64,000 nucleotides of DNA from Arenicola marina. Its lineage: Eukaryota > Annelida > Polychaeta > Arenicolidae. The notes under the pieces were generated by a model. The model was not told the origin of the DNA and made no database searches. It saw nothing but the letters and a program-made list of their open reading frames with translations. Position numbers and translations under genes: made by a program. The stretch spans positions 18,545,911 to 18,609,910 of the forward strand of contig OZ025256.1 of assembly GCA_964019135.1 (NCBI GenBank). Direction: 5' to 3'. Positions 24,901 through 37,000 of this stretch are shown in pieces; positions within the stretch are counted from its first letter, which is position 1; each line of letters starts with the position of its first letter.

Positions 24901-26078
24901 AGAACAAACTTTTCAAGCATGGATTGCTGGTAGAAAAGACTTTTAAACATGGATTGCTGATAGAAGGACTTTTTAAACATGGATTGCTGGTAGAATAGAC
25001 TTTTTAAACATGGATTGCAGGGTAGAATTAAACTTTTTAAACATGGATTGCTTGTAGAAGACTTTTTAAACATGGATTGCTGGTAGGATACTTTTTAAAC
25101 ATGGATTGCTGGGTAGAATAAACTTTTCAAGCATGGATTGCTGGTAGAAAAGACTTTTAAACATGGATTGCTGGTAGAAGGACTTTTTAAACATGGATTG
25201 CTGGTAGAATAGACTTTTTAAACATGGATTGCTGGGTAGAATAGACTTTTTAAATATGGATTGCTGGTAGAATAGGCTTTTTAAACATTGATTGCTGGTA
25301 GAATAGACTTTTTAAACATGGATTTTTTGTGGAATAGACACTTTGTAGTCGTGTAAATACGTCGTGTAACGCATAACGACCCATAACGCAGAGTGGGAGT
25401 TTAAAAGTGACCCTCACATAGTGAGGATATGTAGAACGATGTTGGGGACTACATTCCATTGTCATTGACTATTGCACTGTAATCTTACCTTGCATGGCGT
25501 GCATGAAAACTGAAGGCAATCTGGCCATGAAGAGGAGAGGGACACTGACCGCCATCCCAGTCAGACCATAGCTCAACGCCGCAGAGGAGAATGCTAAGGT
25601 CAAGGCCGCGCGGCCGCCATAGAGGTCACCAAACCTTCCGAACAGCGGACCGCCCAGCAACTGAACCACCGCGAAGGTCGTTTGTAGGTAGCCAAACACG
25701 ACCGGGTCCGCTCCTAGCTTCTTACTGAGGTACTGCAAGAAATATTTGGTCAATGCTTCAGCAAGGCATTCACACCACACATGGCACAAATGCTATCATG
25801 GACAGATGATTACATTTTGTTCTGTCATTATAGTCAGTTACTATTTTTAATAAATGTAACCACAGTTCAAGTTCATAACTTACAGGCAATGTTCCAATCT
25901 GGATGAAGAAGCACATGGCATAGAGTGCAATATTACAGTGCACCACAAAGACTATGAGATTGAGTGTTCTCCCGAACAAGCGGATCTCTCGATGGTTGTC
26001 ATTCCCTCGCGATTCTCCTTTGCTTCGGTCTCCTGGTTCAGTCGGGGTTGGCGTTGAGGCAGGAGAGCGGGACTTCAT
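9993..26078 (-). CDS. SLC22A18: SLC22A18-like MFS transporter, nine exons
   Basis: Exons: 25884-26078, 25489-25732, 23408-23540, 22639-22748, 21954-22049, 21661-21773, 18083-18184, 10683-10803, 9993-10156. Phases join cleanly to 425 aa; human SLC22A18 (ORCTL2) is, as I recall it, about 424 aa. Recognised blocks include YLSKKLG...FGYLQTTFAVVQLLGG, the MFS loop motif GRFGDLYGGR at residues 97-106, GGQMVVTDL, SMFSVVAMDTFKL, VTQGVGVGFLAKRMSE and SVSPSVGGVML; these line up with the family over the full length. Members have twelve membrane helices and are proposed organic-cation/drug-proton antiporters; the substrate is uncertain. Exon 1 adds a polar N-terminal tail before the first helix (LNLIVFVVHCNIALYAMCFF). 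Introns 2, 6 and 7 are almost entirely minisatellite, and intron 3 carries a SINE. All nine exons look intact, so the gene is probably functional. The exon models rest on splice consensus and family memory only. Confidence 0.93.
10530..10672. repeat. GTTTGTGGGGT simple array at the start of intron 8
   Basis: Imperfect repeats of tgtttgtggggtg, about 11-13 bp each. On the minus strand the array begins within about 10 nt of the exon 8 donor (ACAG|GTGAGAGC), so it is another array packed against a 5' splice site. Confidence 0.85.
10820..18117 (-). repeat. About 74-bp array of exon-7 end plus splice donor
   Basis: Roughly 98 units, 62-80 bp each. Read on the minus strand, each unit is the last 36 nt of transporter exon 7 (encoding AAFIMVWSYLLL), the donor CTGCTG|GTGAGTGGTCAG, then a GGGGTGGGGTG-rich spacer. 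The first unit is the genuine exon end (18083). The last, diverged unit (10820-10860) runs into the acceptor of exon 8, so intron 7 is almost nothing but array. Unit variants change the exon copy (AAFIM, AAFTM, AAVIM). A 292-bp higher-order shift is visible (13961 versus 14253). Confidence 0.95.
18295..18592. repeat. 148-bp tandem duplication
   Basis: Two nearly identical copies, 18295-18442 and 18443-18592, of an A-rich segment starting caatacaagaataaataaaa. It sits in intron 6 between exon 7 and the 44-bp array. Confidence 0.9.
18587..21692 (-). repeat. 44-bp array of exon-6 end plus splice donor
   Basis: About 70 units of 44 bp. On the minus strand each unit is the 3' end of transporter exon 6 (encoding IMSYIGLLAL), its donor GCCTTG|GTGAGTGTTGTC, then the next exon copy at once. 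The genuine exon 6 is the first unit (donor side 21661). Homogeneity is high; the commonest variants are gcc/gtc and aatcc/actcc. Confidence 0.95.
22798..23078 (-). mobile_element. tRNA-derived SINE in transporter intron 3
   Basis: Same element as at 9020-9248: minus-strand head GGGGCCGCCCCGATAGCTCA, B-box diverged (GGTTTAAGCCC), body and tail gcgtcagtgggagaaggaag. It contains a small internal duplication of the ggattggctgattgggagaa region, the step that may seed tail arrays. Confidence 0.85.
23585..25335. repeat. About 30-bp minisatellite filling intron 2
   Basis: About 58 imperfect units of tttaaacatggattgctggt plus agaatagac, with 27-33 bp spacing variants. It occupies most of transporter intron 2 (23541-25488). 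Unlike introns 6 and 7 it carries no exon sequence or donor. Confidence 0.93.
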
Positions 26079-28340
26079 TGTGAGCTGTAATAGTTACAGG
26101 GTGATAACCTCAGTACCCTATTGTCTGTTTTATGTAGAATTTCTGAAACAAGAAAATATCCATTGATAAATATATACCACTTGTATGCAGACTTTACAAG
26201 ATTCAAAACATTATCATCTCCATTTACAACAGTACATGTACGCTAGAAGTTGATGGAGGAAGCTAAATTAATTAATGACCCGGACAAGCAATTTAGATAA
26301 AGTAAGTTGTATTTGCGACCAGTGTTAGTGATATAACAAATCTATGTTCAGGAACGAAAAAAATGCTCATACAGTAAATGTTCTGCTATTTGTTATATTA
26401 TTTATTACACCCTAACTATTGTTAATATTTATGAAATAATGCATTATTTCCACATAAGACATTTGTAGATGTATAATTCACAGATAAATGTCATGGAGAA
26501 TGTATTGGTACCAGGGTAATTATTATTATTATTGAACACCAACCAATGTGGCTACAAAGGCTCTGGCTTGTTAATGTTTATTAAGCCCAGAAAAGCATAT
26601 TTAACTGTCTATGCCCACTTTGACCACAGGATGATTGGGACAATTTGATTACAGCCGGGGGAGGGGTGCAGAGTGGGGGGGGGGGGGTGGGGGGGGGGGG
26701 GTGAGGTGGAATTAGGGATTACTGTTAATTGGCTGAAGATGAAACATAGCGAATTTATGCGTGGCTGCTGTATGAAAATGAGTGAAGTTATTGAATAGAA
26801 ACAGTGACGAAATGATAATTGCAGCTGAGCTCGGTAGGCGTACAGCATCTGTGAAATGAAAACGGTACAGCAAAATGGACAATTGGGGCTAAACAGTAAT
26901 ATGAATGCAAAGATCAAGGCCTCAAAGCTTAAAGTCAGTTTAACAGTTAAATAAATCCAGCATCATAACTGCACTGAGACTAATTTACACAGATGCATCA
27001 CAGCTGAAAGAAAGTTTTTACGCAAACATCTATTCCTCAAAGCAAGGAACCCAGTTTCACAATTACTGTATTCACAACTTATCCCAACAGTACCATCATA
27101 TCTGCGAAAACAAAAACCTTGAAGCCATCTGCTGATCTGCACATTTACATTTAAATAAAAAAAGATGAAATATTGATATTTCGTCTTAACAATGAAGGCA
27201 GCACTGAAATGGCTTGCTACAGCCTTAATAGCTATACCAGTGAGCCCGGTAAAATCCTAAACAATTCTAGTTTCAAAACTATGCTGACCATGCACTTAGC
27301 AAAACTTTCCCACAGTGTTCTGCCAAAAAATTACAGAAAATAACTCATAACCTTATTGTATTGCTTGTGGGAGAGTCGGCATAAACTGAACAGGATGTAA
27401 TGTGTAAACCTAAGAAGGCATTGGTCAATTACTCCACACAAGATCATATATTAAACAAAACTACACCTCTTTGAACCATAACTAAAACTTGCAATTTTAG
27501 TTACAAGTGATATTAGCCTAATATGTAGTCCCGTTACGTGCCAGTTTTAACAGGCGTCCAGTCGTACCTCCCTCCTTGCCTGACAAAACGCCACAAGGTT
27601 GGGGCTACCTAATATGTTACTTGTGAAAGGTTTTGTCTTTTGACAGTTTGCTCAATTTATTAGCAATTAACCAATGTAACACTTAGGGGTAATATTCACT
27701 TAGCCACACCAATATAAGGCAATAGACTTGACACTAAATCGCGCCAAATTCGCGGAAAATATGGGCCGAAACGTGAGTACAACATTTATGACTTTGGTTT
27801 CACGTTTTCAACTTCAACTTCAAGCACGTACAGCTCGAGTGAAAAAATTAAGCCAGTGCCGCAGTGGTGGCTGTGGCCGTGGCCCCCCCGCCGTGGTAAA
27901 GCCGTAAAGGCGAGTCGGCAGTGAAGTCTCGCATTTTTAACGGAGTAAATTTTCGTGGACTCGTACTTTTCACGTGAATGTCCCGGGTTTTTCACGGAAT
28001 CGCGATTTTCATGCAACACCACTGTCTGACTCTGAGCGTGTTGGGTTTATCTATAAAGCTGGTACCGCCGCTCAATCTCATACAAGTAAGCTTGGCGAGC
28101 GAAGTTGGGACCGCGGAACCAGGCTATTTATCTATCACATGCGCATCGCCATCGCCAGAGGTCGCTCAAGCTTCGCCTGTTAGCGGAACGCCCTCTGCTG
28201 GGAGCATGGGATGGCACATATCTAAACAACGGAAAATATAGAACGCCCCATTCACGTGGTGCAGTAAATCCACTGACACAGAAGGGAGGGCCAAGCTGTG
28301 TGTGTGTGTTTGGGGGGGTGGGGGGGGGGGGCACACTCCC
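26079..28340. other. Upstream of transporter; no gene recognised
   Basis: Should hold the transporter promoter and 5' UTR, but I see no TATA box or other clear element. A long G-run interrupted by single bases lies at 26673-26702 and a second near 28310-28330; both could form G-quadruplexes. At 28260-28290 there is a single arm like the cagtaaatc-ctgacacag MITE family. Confidence 0.45.
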
Positions 28341-28342
28341 TA

Positions 28343-28903
28343 CTAAGTGGATTTAAGTGCCTGTGGTTCTTTCAGATTTGTTCAAGATAACACCACAAAG
28401 ATCAAGACCGCAATATCACTAAGTTTATTTCAGGTCGTTTCATAATATATGCGGCCTTAATTATGACTCGCTTACCCCAGTAGGCCTATATATTTGTTGT
28501 GGAGTTATTGTCAACAAATCTGTGTTTTACTAAGTGGATTTAAGTGCCTGTGGCTCTTTCAGATTTGTTCAAGATAACACCACAAAGATCAAGACCGCAA
28601 TATCACTAAGTTTTTTTCAGGTCGTTTCATAATATATGCGGCCTTAATTATGACTCGCTTACCCCAGTAGGCCTATATATTTGTTGTGGAGTTATTGTCA
28701 ACAAATCTGTGTTTTACTAAGTGGATTTAAGTGCCTGTGGCTCTTTCAGATTTGTTCAAGATAACACCACAAAGATCAAGACCGCAATATCACTAAGTTT
28801 TTTTCAGGTCGTTTCATAATATATGCGGCCTTAATTATGACTCGCTTACCCCAGTAGGCCTATATATTTGTTGTGGAGTTATTGTCAACAAATCTGTGTT
28901 TTG
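28343..28903. repeat. Tandem triplication, 187-bp unit
   Basis: Three copies at 28343-28529, 28530-28716 and 28717-28903, each starting ctaagtggatttaagtgcct and ending near tcaacaaatctgtgtttt. Copies differ by only one or two bases, so the duplication is recent. Confidence 0.95.
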
Positions 28904-28990
28904 CACAGATGGCGGGATTAAACTGGCCGCTTAGAGGGTTGCCACTTTCCATCACCACCCCCATTTCGTGGATCTCACCCCACCACACCT

Positions 28991-29081
28991 AGCCCCAGTT
29001 CTGTGGCTGCATGTAGGACGGGCAAAAATCTGACGGGCACTGTGGGATTTTTGCCCGCCCTACAGCCACAGAACTAGGGCT
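28991..29081. repeat. Hairpin / fold-back element
   Basis: The left arm agccccagttctgtggctg and gacgggcaaaaatc is matched by its reverse complement in gatttttgcccgccc and cagccacagaactagggct. Arms of about 38 bp surround a short loop. Probable MITE-like fold-back; no clear target duplication seen. Confidence 0.75.
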
Positions 29082-30667
29082 ACCCCAGTGCACCCATCTG
29101 TAAAAATGGATGGGTGCAACCGTAAAAAGAGACCGGTCCAGCTGAACCGTCAGCTAGGCGACCACAAAGTCAATACCAAAAACTGGACGCAGTTGTGGTG
29201 TACTGGGTATGATAGGAGTATTTTGCGGTGATAACCGGCGGTGTCAGCATATCAGGGCGCCATCGCTGAATATACCTAGCGTCCACATACGTCCACTAGC
29301 TGACGGTCGTTCACGTACATAAATTCTATAGTCAGCATCATTTTCTTTTAGAAAACAACATGAGAAATTGTTCAGATAAGTGGCAGCCATTAATCCGTTT
29401 GTTTATATAACACTCAGATAAGCGGCAGCAAATAATACATAGGTTTATGCAACATTATATATTTTCGATTGTTTTTTCGTTTATAAATGTACATTAATGT
29501 CCAGTGATCAATAAAAAGAAGAAAGAAAAAAAGAAGAAATGCGCATGAGGTCCAATGCATGATCGAGCTGACACCTAGCTTTTATACTAATTAGCGCCTT
29601 CGAACACAGTCATGGGCTACTCAATTGCGGTTTTCCCTCTTCTTCTTAATTCTTACCCATCTCGGTGTGATGAGCTGATCCAATGTAATAGTGTGACCCA
29701 AATGGCCTCCCATATATATCAGGCTTGCCATCCGCCTCGGAAGCGAAACTCACACAGCATCAAAGCCCGCAGTCAGCGGCAGGCCGGCGCCGCTGCATGC
29801 AGACGCATATTGCAGTTGAGGCGACGGGTATATATATAGGCCTTTACTATAGCAAAGACCGCGGGCATTATGTGCGTTTAGCAGCGTCAATACTTCTACA
29901 TAATTTACACGTCGTATGCATCTTTCCTGCATTAAAATTGGTTATGACGATCAATGTATCTGGAGGGTATTCCTACAGAGGGCAGGACGGACCGTTCTGG
30001 GGAAAAAGATCGGTTCGACTGATTTACGGCGGGAATAGGACCATACCGGGCGGAGCCTAATCTAACCGCGGGCCAGGAACTACGTTGCGATATTTTGGTA
30101 GGTCTACGTGAAAATAATCATAATTTGGCCTGTTCATTCAATCCATTTAACTCTTATGTAGCATGTATTATTCAGTTAATTATCAAATTTGATGTTTAGA
30201 TCGAGATCATGCAATTGATATGTTTCACACTTCGGAATAATTCGACAATCATTGCATATTAATTAGATATTTATCATTAAATATGGAATACTTTGTTATG
30301 TAATTAATCTGATACAGAATGCGTCAGATTGGGGTGGCAAAGTGCAAATAACCACGCACATGCACCTGCGTTTGGAGTAAACATCAACAGATGGCTAATT
30401 ATAGACTCGGGGAACTACCGCGGGATACCCCAATGTGACGTCATCCCAAACTGCGACGCCCAATGCATAATTTTCCGATTTCCTTATGCCAAGGAAAGCG
30501 GCGCATCGTTGGGTCAGTACGTACTACTTCCATAGATAACAGAAGGACGGTTAAGCGTAGGCCTATAATATATTGAACAAAACCCAGAAGCAATCGGGAC
30601 AAAGTAAGTGACACAAACAAATCTAGCGGTGGATAGATCACTGACACTACACTGGGAAAGACCTTAA

Positions 30668-30738
30668 TTGGCGCAAGTGCCCCCAGGCAAGCCCGCTTCT
30701 CCTAGATAAGCGGGCTTGCCTAGGGGGACTTGCGCCAA
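30668..30738. repeat. Near-perfect 31-bp inverted repeat
   Basis: Arms 30668-30698 and 30708-30738 match at 29 of 31 positions around a 9-base loop (ctcctagat). The arms contain aagcgggcttgcct. It could extrude as a cruciform or be a tiny fold-back element. It lies between the two copies of the duplicated promoter region. Confidence 0.88.
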
Positions 30739-30997
30739 GGATATACCAAGAAATTACCATTAAAATTGTTGTGATTCATTTTATACAGAATTGGGACGTC
30801 AAAAGCTACGAGTTTTGTGTACATGAATGTGTGCCGCGTGGCAACATGTGCACCTGCGTTATGAGTAAACATCAATAGATGGCTAATTATAGATTTGGGG
30901 AACTACCGCGGGATACCCTAATGTGCAACGTCATGCCAAACTGCGTTCTGGTCCATTTGGAATATATACCGAGAAACACTGCGCAGTCGACAAGGTG

Positions 30998-31003
30998 TAT
31001 AAA
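30998..31003 (+). promoter_or_regulatory. TATA box
   Basis: TATAAA in ggtgTATAAAgggacatggg, about 100-150 bp ahead of the open frame of zinc-finger gene 1 on the same strand. Transcription would begin near 31030. The leader that follows contains no ATG in frame with the protein. Confidence 0.5.
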
Positions 31004-31093
31004 GGGACATGGGCACAAGGTTGGGCCAGTACTACTTCGACATTGGTGACAGAAGCACAAGCGTAATACATTGAACAAAACCCAGAGAAGTAA

Positions 31094-32319
31094 GAGGAAC
31101 CTTCAGGATCTACTAGATTCCTGACACAAGAAATTGCACTGGCGGCTGAATTGGTGGCTGTAAGTCAAGCGAGCGGTCGTCCGGTCGCGGCCCCGGCCCG
31201 GCCGTCTGACAGATGTAACCGCTGCGAGAGCTCCGCAGACGACGACGACGGAAACACACGACTGGTATCGACCCTGTTAGAGGCACGGCGACGGGACCAG
31301 GAGGAGATCCGTCTACTGAGACAACAGGTTTGTAATTACCTTCTCACTTCCCATATATATTTAAACACCCGGCCACAGCCTCGGCTTTAATTTGCGATTT
31401 AATTTAACCGGCCTGTTAATACACTAAGTTATGCATAAAAAAACACAATATGTCCACATTATCTCAATTTTTTTGAATAATAGCCTACTTCGTGCAAAGC
31501 TTTGTTATTATTGGTTATATCGGGTGGATTTGGGGATAATTTTCTTCATTTAATTATAGTATTTTTGTCCAATTATTAATTACCCTTATAATTAATTTAG
31601 ATCTTAAAATGAGCCCATGCGGGTAGGCCTACCATAACAGTCAAACAACATTAAAATTAACTCTGATTACCTGAGTATTATATTGAGAAAATATGGTTTT
31701 ATCCTGTTAACGTTAAACATTGTAATTTTGGCAAATATATTGATTTAAACTAGTTGTGTACAATAGAGGTGGATAGAAATTAAATGTGGGGGGGGGGGGG
31801 GTGTAGAGGGGGCTGGAGGTTCTCGCCGCATCCGTACATACGCTGACAGTCCGGACTGGAGTGTCCAACACTATTTGTCGATGAATTTGTCTCTTAAAAA
31901 TATAAAACCATTCAATTACAGCAAAAAAGGGAATCCGATCTGCAGGACCCAGGATTTAAGTTATCATAAAAATATTGGGATAATTTCGGTCTTTTAAATA
32001 ATACATATGGGCCTAATATTTTATATGTACAATATTGTTATAAATATTGTAGGTGGAGACTTTACAAGGAAGACTCCGGGCCCTTGAGCGTGAGAGAGCA
32101 TACGCCAGAACGACAGGGCGGTCAGATGGCAGCGGGGACCCACAAAGTGCTGACGCCAGCTACGCCAAACCACAATGGACCTGCTCCTACTGCACGCTGG
32201 TCAACGACTTCCCGAACACCACGTGCGCCGCATGCGAAGGACAATTTAAGGGCGCAGAACCGAAATCTAGATGGGACGTGACGTCATTCAAAAGGGAGGA
32301 TGTAGTTTGTGACTGCTAA
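31094..32319 (+). CDS. RanBP2-type zinc-finger protein 1 (5' end unresolved)
   Basis: Two exons fit: an open frame from after an in-frame stop (31091-31093) to 31327, donor CAACAG|GTTTGT, then 32053-32319 after acceptor TTGTAG, both in phase 0. The exon junction encodes LLRQQ|VETLQGRLR in a leucine/arginine heptad-like, probably coiled-coil stretch. At 32176-32235 there is a RanBP2/NZF zinc finger with the W-x-C-x2-C-x10-C-x2-C spacing (WTCSYCTLVNDFPNTTCAAC), a fold that in other proteins binds ubiquitin or RNA. The tail RWDVTSFKREDVVCDC is shared with the paralogue at 42332-43335. Oddity: the first exon frame has no ATG, so translation starts either in an unseen upstream exon or at a non-AUG codon. 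Substrate unknown. Confidence 0.75.
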
Positions 32320-33445
32320 CGATTCAGCTGAGTCAGCTGATTCAGCGCAAATGCACGACCCTCGAATCCGACCACCGACCGACCAGCTCTGCGTTGCAAA
32401 GGGATCTGTCTGTATCACTGCAAAGCAGAGATGGATATGATTCAGCTAGAAATGCATATATAGGCAGAACAGTAACATCCCTAACCTTGGACCCGCTGTG
32501 TTCTCTATTCATTGCAGAGTATATGGACAGCTCCAGATTAATGTTAGCAAACTTCTCAACTACTTTTGCTCATGTGCGTTATTTATATGAACCTCTTATT
32601 GTACACAGTAGTGTAAATTGAGGAGTCGTTTTTTATTTTATATTTATTTTAATAATCTTTAAATAATGAAATGAAATTTAAAAAAACTAAAAAGTAAGAA
32701 TTTTTATACATTGCATTTCAACAATTGTTCATTATAGCATAATGGCAAAAGTTATTTTAATGTCCTTAATTCAAGAAAGAAAAAAACGCACAAGCAAATG
32801 GTCAGTATATTTACGACAGCCATTTGAAATTTGAAGTCCAGTATAGTTTAAATGCTGATGTTCTGATGTTTCTCTTGTCACTAGCATCCATAATGAAAAG
32901 CCAGTTTGATCTTGTATTCAAGACCCCACAAACAATTGGTCAGTATATTTAAACAAAACGAGTGTAGTAGCGTTTAACGGAATGTTCTTTCTTACACAAT
33001 CAATGTGACTTGGACTGCCAGTAAATTTAACTAAATGTCGCCGGTGTTCATCTACATTCGTAATAAATAAAAATCATGAAAATTCAATCCGGATTTTGTT
33101 TTTTCTTAGCATGACGGTGATTCTGTCTCTTATATTGTCAAATTAACACTTGGTCCAAATAGCGACGACTGAGCTCGTAATGAAGACAAACACATCACCA
33201 AAACAAATTTGTTTACTTTGAGGTTTAGTTTATTGCCAGCCACGTAGTCAAGCCGAATCCTCGGGGCTTGATCGACATCGAAGACTCGAGATTTGTTGTG
33301 TCAACCACCAATATCAATGTACGGCAACATACGTTGTTCAACAAGAAGAATTCGACCCCTATTGGCTTTTATTCATAGGCTATATGGCGCGCCAACAGCT
33401 AATACGCGCGGGAAACTTGAGACAGATTTATAGCCAGGATGACGA
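32320..33445. other. 3' flank of zinc-finger gene 1; nothing else recognised
   Basis: AT-rich. Contains AATAAA at about 33063-33068 that could serve as a distal polyadenylation signal. No coding frame supported. Confidence 0.4.
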
Positions 33446-33778
33446 TGATGTCACCAAGTCAGCACATTAATGTGATGTCACAATGTTTGTTGTGACGTCA
33501 GCATATTAATGTGATTTCACAATGTTTGTTGTGACGTCAGCATATTAATGTGATGTCACAATGTTTGTTGTGGCGTCAGCATATTAATGTGATGTCACAA
33601 TGTTTGTTGTGACGTCAGCACATTAATGTGATGTCACAATATTTGTTGTGACGTCAGCATATTAATGTGATGTCACAATGTTTGTTGTGACGTCAGCACA
33701 TTAATGTGATGTCACAATGTTTGTTGTGACGTCAGCATATTAATGTGATGTCACAATGTTTGTTGTGACGTCAGCACA
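33446..33778. repeat. 39-bp array with a CRE in most units
   Basis: About eight units of 39 bp. Most contain TGACGTCA (a full CREB/ATF palindrome), the half-matching TGATGTCA, and a tattaatg or cattaatg AT core. It lies between zinc-finger gene 1 and the 3' end of the secreted-protein gene. Regulatory activity is inference from the motifs. Confidence 0.92.
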
Positions 33779-34075
33779 GCACGAGTTCTAAGTAAACATC
33801 GAGGACTTTAAATGACCACTACATACATACGGTAATAATAAAAGAAGGCTTCCATTAAGTTGGTTGAAGGATGTTAGCGCTAAATGCGCACAGTGCCCCT
33901 CCCTTCAATTTCTTCCAACATTTGTTTCATTACTGCCCCCTATTATCCAAATGACTATTAATAACCGATTCATTGCATAGAAACATCAGGTTCAGTGCAT
34001 AGCCATAAACATATTTTGTATTCTAAATTGTGAAAACACAAAGCAAATATAAGGCTAGTCGTCACTGTACTGCTT

Positions 34076-37000
34076 TCAGTCAGTTCCCCATTCCTTGTCC
34101 GCCAAGAGGACATTGAGGCTAGGACTTAGTTCTTTATTCGGCCACTTGGAGGCGACACTGAAGTCTGCACACTGGTAAAAGGCTGGGGGCGCGGAGGGAT
34201 TCTTGGTTTCATAAATCACTTGTAGGACATATGTTGCCGGCCTATAAAAGATAGATAAAAAGAAACTTGCATTGCAAATACGCCTAAATGGCATTGAAAC
34301 GAGGCATTATGTAACATAAATCCTGCTGACAAAATTAAAATTTGAAAAACAAAAATCGCTGAGAGCTAGAACGCTGCAATACACCTCGTGTATTTGATAC
34401 CAATGCATGGCTTGGACCAGATTTGCTAAAACAAAAACATTCATTATGTCACCATGCAGTCCCAGCGGCAATGAACTAGTCTGAAACAACGGTGCTGATG
34501 TATACATCCACTAGGAGAGAATACGATAGGACTGTTCTTCATTGCAAAATCATCAGCGCAATGACAGAGGTACGAGCAAGTAGAGGGCTCTAACCCACTG
34601 ACCTATCGGGGCGGCCCTCAGACTCGCAAGGGTTGGGGACAGAGTACTCACTCGACTGGTATCGTGATGTTGACGCTATACAGATGGAGACTTGGGGTCG
34701 CAGCGTCCGTCACGTGACCCACTTCCTTGAAGGCTATTTTACGTGACGCGGTTTTGGTTTTACCCAGGGATACACTGAAGAAACCCTGAAATAAGAAAGA
34801 TATTCTGCATAAGCAAGTTGGTGGTTAGGGTCAACGTTTTCCCCGTTTTACCTTAACATTACCCTACTTTATTAAAAAAGTAATTAATGGGAATTATACT
34901 GGCCTATCAAATGGTCATATTTGTGTTTTATTATAGCTAGTTTTCCGTAATGTTAAGTAGGTGTGCATATACAAGTCCTTCATATATATGTAATTAACCC
35001 ATATAAAGTACGAAAGTATGAAAAATACTTGGTGAGTTACACTTATAAACATCACATTTTCTCAACTTTTTAGTCAGCTTTTTCAACTGTGTCCATATGA
35101 CATTATTTTAATATTCTAAATTCACACCCCAAAGATATCCATGTATATGAACGGCCACTTATAACCTAAGTACACTTAAAAGAAATAGAAGAATACACCC
35201 TCAAGTAGTTCACAATCCGTCGTCTTGCGTCTTGCATTTTTGAATCGTTGATATCAAGCTTCTATTTACCGGGTCGTTCTTGTTCCAGTGGTCCAGATTC
35301 TTCTGGAATATCACAGTGAAGTTTGTTCCCGCTCTGTCCGAAAGAAAAGGCACTCCGGTTCAACTCATAATACATATGAGATATATAAGCATTGAAGTCC
35401 GCCAACAGGATTAAACTTTGGGAAAGTAAAAAACGGGTCGAAGCTATAGTGATAGGGGATGAAATACTATAATTATATATAAAAGTTGAGACCTCTATTG
35501 TTTCACTCTTACGATTCCTGGAACAAATTTTAAGATACCAGAAAAACAAACAACCAGGAGACATAGGCGATTAATGGGACACCCGAAACGACCTGTAAGT
35601 GAGTCAATGTGGGTATCATACAAGAGGTATAATGTCAGCTGATAGTATGTACAGTGAGCGCAGGATTGAACATCCTAAAAGAGGGAATGGGCACGTGTCG
35701 TGCGTTAGGGACTGGCACACCACGACGGGCTCCGGTTTGAGGAACTGGACTTGAAACGACAAACTAGGCGCCCATGCAGTGACTACAAACCAAGAACTAT
35801 CGACAGGAATGCGGGAAGCTCTGTCGTTCACAGACAGGCGTATTCAGTCATAAGCGCAAATGCCGCGACGCAAATCGTATTACCTAAACCAACACAAAGC
35901 TGCAAATCCATCGTCTTCCGCAGACGGACGGATGCCAACCAGTATGTACAATACCTTCCCACCTAACACCTGAAGTCCCGCCAGCGTTAATTTAAGGTTG
36001 TTCCTTCGTTACTGTTATAACGTAACCCTCTGAAAACATTCTTTGAACGTTAAAGAATTTAGGGTTATACCACGTAACCTTCCGATAGTTTTATTGATGC
36101 AATAGGATTTAGATAGGACATGTTATTTTACGAGGTTTGACCGCCGTAATTCTATCTACATAGCTCAGTTTGTAGCGAAATGAGCTTCAGACCAGCGGAC
36201 CCGCCCCCTTCGAATGGGTCACAATACAAACTTCACTAAACAATTTAACTCGTCATCGGGAGAGTTGTTATGTTCTACCGATCCCCTTTTTCGACCGCAG
36301 AGCCGCCATTTTAGTGTAATTGCACTTAATCAAGGTTGGATTGACGGAACAACCCCCACCCCCGCCCCGCGGTCGTTTTTCGGAGCTAGTGGGGGATTTG
36401 CAACGTCGAATGTCTACTTCTCACGACGTTCCCTGGCGCTTTTTGACTAATTCCAGTGTCGATTCTGGTTTTTTAGATCCTTAGTGTCGAAATTTGGGGG
36501 TCAATGTCGAATGTCGATTTTTCAAGTATGCCTGTGTCGCGTGTCGCTATTCACCCCTTCCAGACCCCTAGAGATCACCTGACCTACATTATAGAGTCTC
36601 CTCGCCTTCCATCCCTTGCTCAGCGGTACTAAAAGGTTCATTGCAGTGCAGATTATTGCGACAATAACAAACTTAAGAAACAATTTTTAGTGGGGCATCA
36701 AAGAAAGTTACGGTACTCACCTGATCTGTATGGGAACAGATAGCGGCTTAGCTCCACAAGGACCCTTAATCGCAAAACATTCTTCCGACCCTGCAAAGAC
36801 ATTAGCATATTTAAAGATACAATTTGTCGCTAAATAAATCGCAATTTTTAAATCACAACAAGACTACTATGAACTGCAAATTCATTGTCTTTAGCAGATG
36901 CCGAAATCTCAAACTTGCACTAGCTGGTCACGCGTAAACAGTGTCACTTTTACACCGAATCAGAGCAGTGGACAAATACGGTGCCATATATATGTGCTTG

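Larger units (their letters stand above)
30329..31105 (+). repeat. Diverged direct duplication upstream of zinc-finger gene 1
   Basis: 30350-30610 and 30848-31105 share several ordered blocks: gcacctgcgtt, gagtaaacatcaa, agatggctaattatag, ggggaactaccgcgggatac, ccaaactgcg, ttgaacaaaacccaga. The downstream copy has gained a TATA box. A partly decayed duplicate promoter is the simplest reading. Confidence 0.75.

Noticed and set aside
29612-30060. Plus-strand frames of 75 and 111 codons
   Set aside because: No domain, no splice support, no paralogue; left unannotated.
36214-36450. 78-codon frame inside the secreted-protein intron
   Set aside because: No homology recognised and it lies in an intron on the opposite strand.
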